Numbered from the stretch's first letter, positions 1-8,547 are shown. The stretch is 64,000 nucleotides of DNA from Marivita sp030148515 (GCF_048006345.1 NZ_CP180351.1:1-64000), one strand, 5' to 3'. A program made the numbers and translations. Notes: generated by a model from the letters alone, not told the origin.

Positions 1-1519
1 GAACCTCGTGCAACCGCGCCTGCACCGATGGCCAGTCGCCCCCCTCCGCGTCGGCGAATTCCCGTTTCCAAGTCGCGTGCAGCGCAGCGATCTCGGGGTT
101 CCGAAGCGCCGCCGACCCCTTGCCCGCCTCTACGGCCACAACATCACGAATGCGCGCCACCACATCGGCGATCCGCGACCGCAAGCGCCCCTGCACGTCC
201 GTGAACCGCGAGGCATTGACCAGCATCGACGCATGGCCAGCCTGCTGCCCGCGCGCATTCCGGATCGCCCGAGCCACGATGAAGGCGCGCACGGCCTCGA
301 TCAGACTGCCGGGCAGCACATCGACCGGATGGTCGATCTTGTGCTTCATCGGCAGCACGTCCTCGTTGTCGTCGATCAGTCGGATGTGCTGATCGCGCGC
401 GTCGAGGAAGATCTTCTGCGCCCCGAAATAGTTCGATGGCGCATCCAGCCCGATGATGAAATCCCGGGGAAACAGGTCCTGTTTCAGCGCTTCGTCATCG
501 GTGTCCGGATCGATGAAAATGTTGGCGAAGGGCGTCGCGGTGTAGCCGACATAGCAACTGCGATGGAACAGCGACAGCAGCTCGCGGATCTGGCTGTTGA
601 TCCGCGTCACCTCGTCCCGCTGATAGGCCGTGTTGATCGAGGCGTTGTCGGCCTCGTCATCGATCAGCAGCATGGGCTGGCTGACCATCTGCGTGCTCTG
701 GTGAACGGAATGTTCTTTCAGCCACTCCAGAAGGTTCTTCAACGTGCTGGAGTTCTTCTTGATCACCAGCACCACCGGCACGTTGATCTGGCTCAGCTGC
801 GCGGTGAAGGTGGTTGCCGTTGCCTTGTTGAAATCGCGCAGAGTGTTGGTCAACGACACCGGAAATTCGCGCTGATCGAACTGTCCGACGCCGATGATCT
901 TCTGCCGTTGCGCCTTGTTGGCATGGGCCAGCCGCCCGGTATCCCGCCCGATGAAGCCTTCGTCGATCCGCGCCTGGGTCTGGTTGCGCAGATTGTTGTG
1001 GATGCCGGCGATCACGACGATCAGCCGGTAGCCCGCATCCGCCGCCTTGCAGATCAGGCCGGTATAGTTCGCGGTCTTGCCGCTCTGGACATGCCCCACG
1101 ACCATGCCACGGCGGCTCCAGGGGCTCAGGTTGTTCGGGTTGCCGAGGCGGTCCAGCACCTTGTCCGTGACCTCGTCCGTGCCGTCGATCACCGACTTGG
1201 GAAGCCCCTTCAGGCCCAGAAGCTTGCGATACCGCCCCCAGTAGAAATCCCCGACCTCGCCATTGATCCGCGCGTCATGAAGCCAGGGTTTGAAATCCTC
1301 CGCATCCACGATGGCGCCGAGCCCCATGCTGATGCCGTATTTCTCCTCGATCAGGCGCGCCAGTTCCTCGGCGTCTTCATCCTCGATCTTGCCCGCGAAC
1401 ATCGGGGTTTCGCGCAGTTGGGCGATGATGTCGCGAATGGACTGCGCAGTGTGGGGCCCCGCCTGGGACGCCATGTACATGGACGTCATGCCCTCGAGAC
1501 TGCTGAGAAGCGGGGTCAT
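1..1519 (-). CDS. Z1-domain P-loop ATPase, partial (3' end beyond window)
   Basis: Read on the minus strand from an ATG at 1519, the frame stays open for 506 codons and runs off the left edge, so the C-terminus is missing. Visible motifs are a Walker A, GHVQSGKT (about residues 142-150), a Walker B, LLIDDEAD (about 286-292), and GYTATPFAN (about 326-334). This combination is typical of Z1-domain proteins, a helicase-like ATPase family found beside MutL/GHKL ATPases and DNA methylases in restriction-modification loci. The start overlaps the stop of the upstream ATPase gene by 4 bp (ATGA), so the two are translationally coupled. The likely role is an ATP-driven part of a DNA-restriction system; the exact activity is inferred. 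The opposite strand is also open here but shows no recognisable motifs. Confidence 0.85.
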   Translation of the reverse strand, partial: MTPLLSSLEGMTSMYMASQAGPHTAQSIRDIIAQLRETPMFAGKIEDEDAEELARLIEEKYGISMGLGAIVDAEDFKPWLHDARINGEVGDFYWGRYRKLLGLKGLPKSVIDGTDEVTDKVLDRLGNPNNLSPWSRRGMVVGHVQSGKTANYTGLICKAADAGYRLIVVIAGIHNNLRNQTQARIDEGFIGRDTGRLAHANKAQRQKIIGVGQFDQREFPVSLTNTLRDFNKATATTFTAQLSQINVPVVLVIKKNSSTLKNLLEWLKEHSVHQSTQMVSQPMLLIDDEADNASINTAYQRDEVTRINSQIRELLSLFHRSCYVGYTATPFANIFIDPDTDDEALKQDLFPRDFIIGLDAPSNYFGAQKIFLDARDQHIRLIDDNEDVLPMKHKIDHPVDVLPGSLIEAVRAFIVARAIRNARGQQAGHASMLVNASRFTDVQGRLRSRIADVVARIRDVVAVEAGKGSAALRNPEIAALHATWKREFADAEGGDWPSVQARLHEV

Positions 1520-3009
1520 TGCTGCTCCTTTTCTTCAAGCGTCGTCGCGATGATGCGCTGAGTATCGTCCCAGGCAGACCGAAACGGATCAACATCCTTC
1601 ATCAAGGCCATGATTTCCTTGATATCCTTTCGCGCACCCATCAGAACGGAAAGGGTCGCCTGAACAGCCTGTGCAAGGGTGTCTTCGTCCACCCGATCAG
1701 GCACGATCTCTTCGGCCGTCCCGGCCATGTCGGCGTGAAGCGTCTCGATCGGCAGGGACGCACCGACCAGAGCGATGCAATTGAAGAAACCGCGGCGCAG
1801 GTCTGGCGGCAGACTTTCGGCAAAGTCCGCGAAAGCCGGATGCTCGACGTTCGGCCTGTAACGGATCTGCCCCTCGGCCTGGATGCGATGCCACATGGGC
1901 AGACGCTCGTGATCCACCAACTTCTGACCGCGCTTGCGGTAGGTGCGCTTCGATCCGTCCTGAATCCGCTCGATGACCTTCTTGAGGCGGTCCCTGACGA
2001 TGGGCGGCAACTGCGCGGAGGATTTCTTGACGTCGATCTTCCAGTCAGCATCCATGCTGTTGGGAATGTCGATCCTGACCCGCGACAGCTTGGTCAGTTC
2101 CGACTGACGGCACAGGCCGAACCAGGTCCCATACAGGATCAGCCTCTTGCCACGATAAAGATAGAAGCCTTGCGACTTCAGGTGGCCCTCCGGTCCGGCA
2201 ATGTCTTCCCAGTCCGTCTTACCCATCTGCTTGTGGTGCGGAAGGGTAAAGCTCTGGATTTCAACATCACCCCGGATCAGCGAGAGACGCTCCTCGGGGT
2301 CGGGAATTATTGCCGGGTTTTTTCGGGCAAATGGATCCAGAGGCGGAAGCACCCGGCCATTCAGCGAAATCGAAAGCGGTTTTGCATCTTCCATGAAACG
2401 GTGGAAGACGAGACGCAGGTGCCGCTCCGTTTCGGCAATGCGCTGATTGATCACCTCGGCCCGCTTTGTGGCGTTGTGGGCATACCCGCCCGACAAGCGA
2501 TCAAGCTTTTCCCAAAGAACGAGGGTGCCGGTTTCTCCCAGCTTTTCGACCTCGGGAATTCCCGAAACGTCATCCGGCAGCTGCACAGCCCACTCGTTCC
2601 GCTCCGCGACATCGTCGAGGTCCCAGACAGCCGCCGATGTCCTGCCATCCCTGCGCGACACGACTGTCAGCCGCCGGCATTGCGAAAAACTTGCGCTCTT
2701 CATGCCAAGACCGAAACGGCCCAGGTCGGGCTCATCCCGTGATGCCAAGGGGTTGCGGCTCCCCGGACGCATGGCCGCTATCAATTCTTCTTCTGTCATT
2801 CCGCCCCCATCATCGATGATGGCGATATGGGGCTCGTCCGCAAAGGTCTCGGTCACGATCCGGACGCGACGCGCTCCCGCAGTGATCGAATTGTCGATGA
2901 CATCAGAAATTGCGGTCTCGAGGGAATAGCCGATATCCCTCAAGCCCTCGATCAATGAGGCTGCATGCGGAGTTGCATCGGCGCGACGTGTCGAAACAAC
3001 TTCCTGCAT
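1516..3009 (-). CDS. GHKL (HSP90/MutL/MORC-like) ATPase of a restriction-modification locus
   Basis: This 497-residue protein has an N-terminal GHKL ATPase fold. The N-box ETAISDVIDNS is at 31-41, the Mg/adenine motif IDDGGGM at 65-71, and the lid motif GRFGLGMKS at 97-105. The rest has no motif I can name. MutL/MORC-type ATPases of this size, paired with a Z1 protein and a C5 methylase, have been predicted by comparative genomics to act as nucleotide-driven clamps in restriction systems. ATG start at 3009; 65 bp lie between it and the methylase gene upstream, and the 4-bp overlap downstream with the Z1 gene indicates one operon. It is not a canonical mismatch-repair MutL: the MutL C-terminal dimerisation and endonuclease region is not recognisable. 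Confidence 0.85.
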   Translation of the reverse strand: MQEVVSTRRADATPHAASLIEGLRDIGYSLETAISDVIDNSITAGARRVRIVTETFADEPHIAIIDDGGGMTEEELIAAMRPGSRNPLASRDEPDLGRFGLGMKSASFSQCRRLTVVSRRDGRTSAAVWDLDDVAERNEWAVQLPDDVSGIPEVEKLGETGTLVLWEKLDRLSGGYAHNATKRAEVINQRIAETERHLRLVFHRFMEDAKPLSISLNGRVLPPLDPFARKNPAIIPDPEERLSLIRGDVEIQSFTLPHHKQMGKTDWEDIAGPEGHLKSQGFYLYRGKRLILYGTWFGLCRQSELTKLSRVRIDIPNSMDADWKIDVKKSSAQLPPIVRDRLKKVIERIQDGSKRTYRKRGQKLVDHERLPMWHRIQAEGQIRYRPNVEHPAFADFAESLPPDLRRGFFNCIALVGASLPIETLHADMAGTAEEIVPDRVDEDTLAQAVQATLSVLMGARKDIKEIMALMKDVDPFRSAWDDTQRIIATTLEEKEQQ

Positions 3010-3074
3010 GCTATCCTTCGTTTATCCAAGCTTCTCAACAACTTTGGCGGGAGGATCTCGATATTGCAAGGTCT

Positions 3075-4628
3075 TCAGAGCTGTAGTTTGCCTTGGTTTG
3101 TCAGCGCAGCATGGACAAGACCCGCGATCTGCCGCGCGAGAAACGGTGGCACGGCGTTCCCTACCTGCACGTATTGCTGCGTCCGGTTGCCGAGGAAAAG
3201 ATAGTCGTCGGGGAAGGTCTGCAGACGAGCAGCTTCTCGCACTGTCAGGCTGCGGCACTGCATGGGGTCCGGATGAATGAAGTAATGACCATCCTTCGAG
3301 ATGTGACTGGTAATAGTCGTGGAGGCCTCACCTGCCAGTTGGACCCGGAAACGGTCGTTGAATTTTCCGCTGTCCCAGTTCTTGTGGTCTGGGCTAATGA
3401 CATAAGGGAAATCGGCTGCTTTCGGGCTGTAGCCATGCACGTTGCCGAACACGGCCGCGAAGAGGTAGCGGCCAAGGTCCGGCGCCATGTGCCCTCGTGT
3501 TTCGTGCTGCGCCAGCCCGCGCAGTCCCGGCCTTTCCAGCCACTGCAGCAGAGCGTCGTTGGCGGTGCTATACGCCTCGGGAAGTCGAGACACCGAGCGA
3601 GCCTTTGGCCCTCCCACTTTCAGCCGTTTCGCGACATCCTTGAAGCCATCCCTGATCGCCGCATTGTCCTTGCCGCCATGCAGCTTGCCTAGCAGCCGCG
3701 CAGAATTGATCACGATTGCCCGCCATTCGTCCGGGTCATCCCGACCCCGGCTGATCCCGCTGCGCAGCATCGGCATGTTCCCGATCACGTCATTGACCGT
3801 CCGGGCAACATCCGACACCGCGATCTCGGCAGCGCTTGCGCCCTTGGCGAGATCGGAGCGAATCCCGATGATGATGACGCGGTGACGCCGTTGAGGTACG
3901 CCGAACCGCTCGGCCCGCACGATGAAGTCGGATGGCTGCGCGGCCTCGCGCAGGCTGGCCCTGCCGTCTTCGACATGGATCGCGCGCAGCTCGTATTGGT
4001 GGCCATTGCCCGTGCCGAGCGATGCCAGGTCCTCCATCAGCATCTCGAACACGAGACGGCTTTCGATGGTCGAGGAGAGCATGCCCTTGACGTTTTCCAT
4101 CACGAAGGCCGCCGGGCGCAGGCGGTCGAGGACGCTGATGTATTCCCGGAACAGGTAGTGCCGCTCGTCCTCCTCGGGCACATAGCCGACCTTCCCCTTC
4201 GAACGGGCGCGGCCGACAAGCGAATAGGCTTGGCAGGGTGGCCCGCCGATAAGGATCGTGTCGTCGTAGTCCCGGCGCAGGCTCGTGATGACTGCGTCTA
4301 TGGCCTTGCCCGCGTCCTCGGTCCCGAGTTCAAGGCAGAGCGCCTCTGCCTCGGCCTGCGCCCATGCATTGGCGTTAACCGCGTGCCAGTCCGGTTCGTC
4401 CGAAAGCCCGGCATGGAAATCGGCGAAGGCTTGCGGCAGCGTTCCGTGCTGCGCGTGATGTTCCCGCAGGAAGGCCCGCAGCCTGAGTGTCCGATGCGCC
4501 GAGGTTTCCTTTTCGACCGAGATGCCGATGTGAAAGGGGGCGTGGTCACCCGCCTTGACGCAGGAGAAGCCCTCGCCAAGCCCGCCAGGACCGGCAAACA
4601 GATCGACAATGCCGAATTTGGCTGGCAA
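3075..4628 (-). CDS. dcm: DNA (cytosine-5-)-methyltransferase
   Basis: A 517-residue C5 methyltransferase with the family motifs in order: motif I VDLFAGPGGLGEGF (8-21), the catalytic GGPPCQ with Cys132 (motif IV), ENVKG (178-182, motif VI), PQRRHRVIIIG (motif VIII) and GNAVPPFLAR near the C-terminus (motif X). It would methylate cytosine within an unidentified target site, protecting the host from the associated restriction activity. It is longer than the 330-420 residues usual for small C5 enzymes, with about 100 residues between motifs I and IV. No ATG lies upstream in frame, which is closed by a TGA 18 bases further up, so the start is probably TTG at 4628, preceded by GAGAGG. It heads the leftward operon and diverges from the vsr gene across a 67-bp gap. 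Confidence 0.9.
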   Translation of the reverse strand: MPAKFGIVDLFAGPGGLGEGFSCVKAGDHAPFHIGISVEKETSAHRTLRLRAFLREHHAQHGTLPQAFADFHAGLSDEPDWHAVNANAWAQAEAEALCLELGTEDAGKAIDAVITSLRRDYDDTILIGGPPCQAYSLVGRARSKGKVGYVPEEDERHYLFREYISVLDRLRPAAFVMENVKGMLSSTIESRLVFEMLMEDLASLGTGNGHQYELRAIHVEDGRASLREAAQPSDFIVRAERFGVPQRRHRVIIIGIRSDLAKGASAAEIAVSDVARTVNDVIGNMPMLRSGISRGRDDPDEWRAIVINSARLLGKLHGGKDNAAIRDGFKDVAKRLKVGGPKARSVSRLPEAYSTANDALLQWLERPGLRGLAQHETRGHMAPDLGRYLFAAVFGNVHGYSPKAADFPYVISPDHKNWDSGKFNDRFRVQLAGEASTTITSHISKDGHYFIHPDPMQCRSLTVREAARLQTFPDDYLFLGNRTQQYVQVGNAVPPFLARQIAGLVHAALTNQGKLQL

Positions 4629-4661
4629 ATCAGGGACCTCTCGTCAGGGGACTGATGCCTG

Positions 4662-4667
4662 TATACT
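4662..4667 (+). promoter_or_regulatory. candidate -10 box for vsr in the dcm/vsr divergent gap
   Basis: TATACT lies 28 bp upstream of the vsr ATG in the 67-bp gap between divergent dcm and vsr. No convincing -35 is visible at 17 bp spacing. The gap is so short that promoters for both genes would overlap or abut. Confidence 0.3.
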
Positions 4668-4695
4668 AGGTGAGAGGGACGATGCCAGGAGCCAA

Positions 4696-5157
4696 ATGGC
4701 AGATATTGTCAACAAGGAGATCCGTTCCCGGATGATGTCGGGAATACGCGGCAAGGATACGCGGCCCGAGCTGTTGCTGCGCCGGGCCCTTCACGCGCGC
4801 GGGTTCCGCTACCGGCTTCACCCCAAGACCATGAGCGGCCGACCGGATATGGTCCTGACCAAACACAAGGTCGCCGTTTTCGTGCATGGATGCTTCTGGC
4901 ACCGACATGAAGGCTGTCGATTTGCATCGACGCCTGCCACGCGCCCCGAATTCTGGGCGGCGAAGTTCGCGGCCAATATCCGGCGCGATCAGAAAGTCGT
5001 GGCAACGTTGTCGGATGAGGGCTGGCGGATCGCGATTGTCTGGGAATGTGCGCTGAAAAAGCAGGCCAATGCTGATCTCACCATCGAGCAATTGGCGGAT
5101 TGGATACTCGAAGGCGGATCTTTCATTGAAATTGGCAGGAATGATTGTGGATGCTGA
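4696..5157 (+). CDS. vsr: Very short patch repair (Vsr-like) endonuclease
   Basis: A 153-residue protein of the Vsr/PD-(D/E)XK-related fold. GKDTRPELLLRRAL (19-32), GRPDMVL with Asp51, and FVHGCFWHRHEGC (62-74) carry the metal-binding and catalytic Asp/His residues. In E. coli Vsr nicks T:G mismatches that arise by deamination of Dcm-methylated cytosine. Pairing with a C5 methylase here fits either that repair job or a restriction-nuclease role, as proposed for Vsr homologues in Z1/MutL-type loci. The start at 4696 is preceded by AGGAG (4687-4691); the frame is open further upstream but would run into dcm. It is transcribed opposite to the rest of the set. Confidence 0.9.
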   Translation: MADIVNKEIRSRMMSGIRGKDTRPELLLRRALHARGFRYRLHPKTMSGRPDMVLTKHKVAVFVHGCFWHRHEGCRFASTPATRPEFWAAKFAANIRRDQKVVATLSDEGWRIAIVWECALKKQANADLTIEQLADWILEGGSFIEIGRNDCGC

Positions 5158-5470
5158 AGTGCCCAAACAGACCTTCAAATTTTAACTCTAGTCTAAGCGC
5201 TATTTCATACGGAATTTTGCTCGTACGCCAAGTTAGTTTTAGATCAGAGTTAAATGATAATTGGGCTAAAGTGAAATATCAGTGTTTATTTGGAGGATTG
5301 CGGTTCCCACGTCATTTGGTCGGACTTCTCACTCAAGGGAGGTCAAGAAAAATATAGTCTTTTTGATCATGTCTTGAGGTTTGATGAGAAAAAGGTTCTT
5401 ACGATTGTAGTCTAACTCACGAGTTCAGAACAACTGCTCAAGCTGGTGGGAGTATTCTTCACACGAAACG
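5158..5470. other. AT-rich gap between vsr and the integrase gene, no gene recognised
   Basis: This stretch of 313 bases is visibly richer in A+T than its surroundings. A 70-codon frame at 5145-5357 (plus) has no ribosome-binding site, no family resemblance and starts inside vsr, so I do not call it. The base composition fits recently acquired DNA, matching the island context. Confidence 0.6.
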
Positions 5471-7249
5471 TTATGATCGACGCATAATTTGATTATCTCG
5501 GAAAAAGGCCAAGATCGGAAGATCAAACCTTACCTTGTTCAGCCCCTCGGCCATCAGTTGCACCGGTGAGGCATGGATATAGACAGACGCAACCTCTTGT
5601 GGGGCGTGGCCAGAGATCATTTTCGACAGCTCGCGTGGAACGCCCGCACGAGCGAGTTCAGTCGCAAGAGTATGCCGGAAGCTGTAGAAGACTTTCTGCT
5701 TCGTCTTGATGCCAATACCTACGAGAAACGTATTGTTGAACCAGTCGTTTACCTTGTCGGTTCTCCGTGCCCATTCAGGGAACAAGTAGGTTTCGTTCTT
5801 TTCGCGCAGTCGATGCACATAATCCATGAGCCCGATTGAGATCAGATCGTCATGGATTGGCACCAGGCGCTTGCTTCTTTGGTTCTTTGAAGCATCCGCG
5901 AGAAAGAAAACGGGTATGCCTTGTTCCTCATAGATGTTTGTCAACGGCATCCTGGCCATTTCTGAAGAGTTCCGCACTCCTGTGTAAAGCATGACGAGCA
6001 ACGCCCACTGATTGGTCCCATAAGTGCTGGGGTCTGAGAACATCTCGTGACCAAAAATCAGATTTCGCTCATCCCGAGTGAAAGGAAGATAAGAAGGTTC
6101 CCGGTGAACTTTGCTTCCAGTGTCTACTCGAATCCCCTGTGCAGGATTCACTTCCAAATGCCCGTTATTTGAAGCCCATTGCAGAATACTAGACAAATGT
6201 GACAGCCATTTCATGTTGATTGTCTTTGGCGCGAGCGTCGCGTGCGGTTTACCTAGTTTTGCATTCGCCTTGATCGCCTGCGGTAGTGTCAGGCCAGGAA
6301 ACCGCATTGTATATCGATTGGGCGTGTTCAATAGAGCATTCTTGTAGTCGATTACATCCTTTTTTGAGATTTTGCGCACTGGCACGTCGGTTCGCATAAA
6401 CTCGTTAAACATACGGACGGCATTCTTGTGCTCTTCCATTGTTTTCGCAGCCAAGGTGCTACCACCTGCAGTTCTTTCTTTGTGGAATGCCTGTAAAGCG
6501 CCTGACAGTGTCATTCCCGATACTGCGCGCCCTTGGTATCCAACGGATTGAGTCGGTTCGACTTCCGGCTCCGTCAGCAGTGGATCTTGCGGTTGTCCCC
6601 CGTAATCTCCAGCGTCCCGCTCGATCGTGCGCTCCAAGGCTTCGATCTCTGCGCGCATCAGCGCAAGCCCAAGATCAATCCATTGAGTTGAACCCGGCCC
6701 GCCCAAAAGCTTCTGGGCAGACGTGAGGCGTCGCAGGTCTGATTCAACCAGTTTGGTATCTCGGGCTACGAGGCCAGAACGAAGGGCATCAAGCCTGCGT
6801 TTGCGCAAGCGAGCATCGTGATCTCGCGCACCACGCATCAGCTCAAGATCTGTCATGGCGTTGATCATCGGAGCGAAGCCATTCGAGATGCTGATTTCGC
6901 CCTTGTCGATCCTTTCGTAAATCCTCTGCTCCTCGGCAGCGATCACATCGGGGGTTGGCATTGCAGACCGCTTCTGAGAGTCGACTGACAGTTTGCTTTG
7001 ATAGTGGGCTTTTGCCAGCGAAGAGAGATGTGGGGCAGGAGCATCTCCGCGCGTCGCAAGCTGCTCCTGTGCCTCTTCGATACGTGCGTAGAATCCATTT
7101 ATGATACCGACAGCCAAGCGTTCTCTCTGTCTGGTGTCGTTCGGCAAGCCGCGCTCCACGAGTTCTCGAACGCCGATGATGTCCCGCAATTCTTCCGGAA
7201 CCGTAACACGGACCACCCATATACCACGCACCTTCTGGACGTGCTTCAT
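5471..7249 (-). CDS. Site-specific tyrosine recombinase (phage-type integrase)
   Basis: A 592-residue integrase. The N-terminus (GIWVVRVTVPEELRDIIG) resembles the short arm-binding or DUF6538-type domain of alphaproteobacterial island integrases. A long middle region holds the core-binding (SAM-like) part. The C-terminal catalytic domain shows TGVRNSSEMARM (first Arg), YSFRHTLATELAR (second Arg), MISGHAPQEV (His) and ASVYIHAS (nucleophilic Tyr). The first His of the usual HxxR motif is Tyr here. The ATG at 7249 is preceded by AGAGGTAGGT. It sits directly downstream of ffs on the same strand, the usual placement for an integrase that uses the 3' end of an RNA gene as attachment site. It probably mobilises, or once mobilised, the defence genes to its left. 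Confidence 0.92.
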   Translation of the reverse strand: MKHVQKVRGIWVVRVTVPEELRDIIGVRELVERGLPNDTRQRERLAVGIINGFYARIEEAQEQLATRGDAPAPHLSSLAKAHYQSKLSVDSQKRSAMPTPDVIAAEEQRIYERIDKGEISISNGFAPMINAMTDLELMRGARDHDARLRKRRLDALRSGLVARDTKLVESDLRRLTSAQKLLGGPGSTQWIDLGLALMRAEIEALERTIERDAGDYGGQPQDPLLTEPEVEPTQSVGYQGRAVSGMTLSGALQAFHKERTAGGSTLAAKTMEEHKNAVRMFNEFMRTDVPVRKISKKDVIDYKNALLNTPNRYTMRFPGLTLPQAIKANAKLGKPHATLAPKTINMKWLSHLSSILQWASNNGHLEVNPAQGIRVDTGSKVHREPSYLPFTRDERNLIFGHEMFSDPSTYGTNQWALLVMLYTGVRNSSEMARMPLTNIYEEQGIPVFFLADASKNQRSKRLVPIHDDLISIGLMDYVHRLREKNETYLFPEWARRTDKVNDWFNNTFLVGIGIKTKQKVFYSFRHTLATELARAGVPRELSKMISGHAPQEVASVYIHASPVQLMAEGLNKVRFDLPILAFFRDNQIMRRS

Positions 7250-7268
7250 ACCTACCTCTAGGGGCTGA

Positions 7269-7300
7269 TTTGTAGCTGAATTTGTAGCAGATTTTGTAGC
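7269..7300. repeat. three TTTGTAGC repeats at exact 12-bp spacing
   Basis: TTTGTAGC occurs at 7269, 7281 and 7293, each start 12 bp apart. The array lies between the integrase start (7249) and the ffs 3' end (7360). Such short phased direct repeats next to int resemble arm-type integrase or excisionase binding sites, or an autoregulatory operator. The function is inferred. Confidence 0.6.
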
Positions 7301-7359
7301 ATGCGCCCTTGGAAACTTGGGGTTTTGTGCATTTTCAAGGCGCTAAGGGGGTGTAAGGT

Positions 7360-7453
7360 GAGAGGCTGGACAACGACCCAAGCGGGGCTCGTTACGGCTG
7401 CTTCCTTCCGGACCTGACCGGGTTGGCGAGGTGCTCGCCCGCGCCAACCTCTC
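7360..7453 (-). ncRNA. ffs: Signal recognition particle RNA (4.5S type)
   Basis: On the minus strand the conserved SRP apical loop reads GGTCAGGTCCGGAAGGAAGC (7400-7419), the invariant Ffh-binding hairpin. The flanks pair into a long rod: GAGAGGTTGG at the 5' side matches CCAGCCTCTC at the 3' side, giving an RNA of about 94 nt, the usual size for the small bacterial type. The RNA binds Ffh to target membrane proteins co-translationally. Ends were set by the outer helix and may be off by a few bases. It diverges from nudC and lies upstream of the integrase gene, making its 3' end a candidate attachment site. Confidence 0.93.
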
Positions 7454-7578
7454 GAGGCTTGAGATAAGGGAGGTCTGCGCGAATTGCAAGCCAATGGCCT
7501 TTGCGAATGCGGCCTCGTGCATTGTTCTTTTCGCCGTCGCGTGGCAATCGCAGTCCATGGCAGGAGTTGAGGTGTGCG

Positions 7579-8547
7579 ATGCGCAGCGCGGAACAGGTGA
7601 CTTTTGGCGGCTCGGGCTTGGATCGTGCGGCAGAATTGCGGGGGGATATCCCGGCGCTTGCAACCCTTCTGCAGGACGCGGGGTCGCGGACAATCGTCCT
7701 GTGGAAAGGCAAGCCGTTGGTCGATCAATCACATGGCGGCTGCACGCTGGTGCGTCTGCCGCTGAATCATCCGATTTTGAAAGAGGCCCGCAGCGCACCG
7801 ATTCTTCTTGGGCGCGAAGACGGAGCGGCACGGTTTGCGCATGATGTCTCGGATTGGACCCCGGACACGGACCTGAGTGATGTGGGGGCGTTCATCGACC
7901 GGAGCGTCCAGTCGCATCCGACTTTGCCGCAGGAGCAGGGATTTGCGGAACTGCGCAGCATCATGACGGCGCTCAGCGCGCGGGATGCAGAACTGGCGGC
8001 AACCGCCAAGGCGATCATGAGCTGGCACGAGTCGCATGGGTTCTGCGCGAAATGCGGCGCGCCGAGCGACGTCACGCAAGCCGGCTGGCAGCGGGTGTGT
8101 CAGGCCTGCGGGGCGAGCCATTTTCCCCGTACTGACCCGGTTGTGATCATGCTGATCACGCATGGCAACAAGGTGCTTCTGGGCCGCTCGCATGGTTGGC
8201 CGGAAGGGATGTATTCCTGTTTGGCGGGTTTTGTGGAGCCGGGCGAGACCATCGAGGCGGCGGTGCGTCGCGAGGTTTGGGAGGAAGCTGGCGTGCGCGT
8301 GGGGGAGGTGAGATACTTGTCCAGCCAGCCTTGGCCGTTCCCCGCCTCGCTGATGTTCGGGTGCCACGGTATAGCGACGAGCGAAGAAATCACGATTGAT
8401 CCGCATGAGATCGAGGATGCGCTGTGGGTCAGCCGCGAAGAGGTCATGGATGCACTCGCAGGCATCAGGCAGGGACTCTTGCCCGCACGTAAAGGGGCGA
8501 TCGCACATTTTTTATTGCGGAACTGGCTTGCCGATACGCTGGAATGA
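7579..8547 (+). CDS. nudC: NAD(+) diphosphatase, NudC-type Nudix hydrolase
   Basis: A 322-residue enzyme that hydrolyses NAD(H) to NMN(H) and AMP and can remove NAD caps from RNA. A zinc ribbon is formed by CAKC and CQAC pairs in the middle. The Nudix box GFVEPGETIEAAV...REVWEEAGV follows, and SQPWPFPAS downstream is the signature of the NADH-pyrophosphatase branch. The ATG at 7579 is chosen because GAGG precedes it and the family's N-terminal domain begins there; an upstream in-frame ATG at 7501 would add residues without similarity. It is divergent from ffs. Confidence 0.93.
   Translation: MRSAEQVTFGGSGLDRAAELRGDIPALATLLQDAGSRTIVLWKGKPLVDQSHGGCTLVRLPLNHPILKEARSAPILLGREDGAARFAHDVSDWTPDTDLSDVGAFIDRSVQSHPTLPQEQGFAELRSIMTALSARDAELAATAKAIMSWHESHGFCAKCGAPSDVTQAGWQRVCQACGASHFPRTDPVVIMLITHGNKVLLGRSHGWPEGMYSCLAGFVEPGETIEAAVRREVWEEAGVRVGEVRYLSSQPWPFPASLMFGCHGIATSEEITIDPHEIEDALWVSREEVMDALAGIRQGLLPARKGAIAHFLLRNWLADTLE

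Noticed and set aside
8..1561. A 517-codon plus-strand open frame covering the first 1.5 kb
   Set aside because: Its product is His/Arg/Asp-rich with no family motif, while the minus strand of the same DNA encodes clear Z1 motifs (QSGKT, IDDEAD, GYTATPF). It is the antisense shadow of a high-GC gene.
1519..2742. A 407-codon plus-strand frame opposite the GHKL ATPase
   Set aside because: No recognisable domain; the minus strand shows all three GHKL motifs.
5145..5357. A 70-codon frame in the vsr-integrase gap
   Set aside because: It starts inside vsr, has no ribosome-binding site and no family resemblance; left as intergenic.
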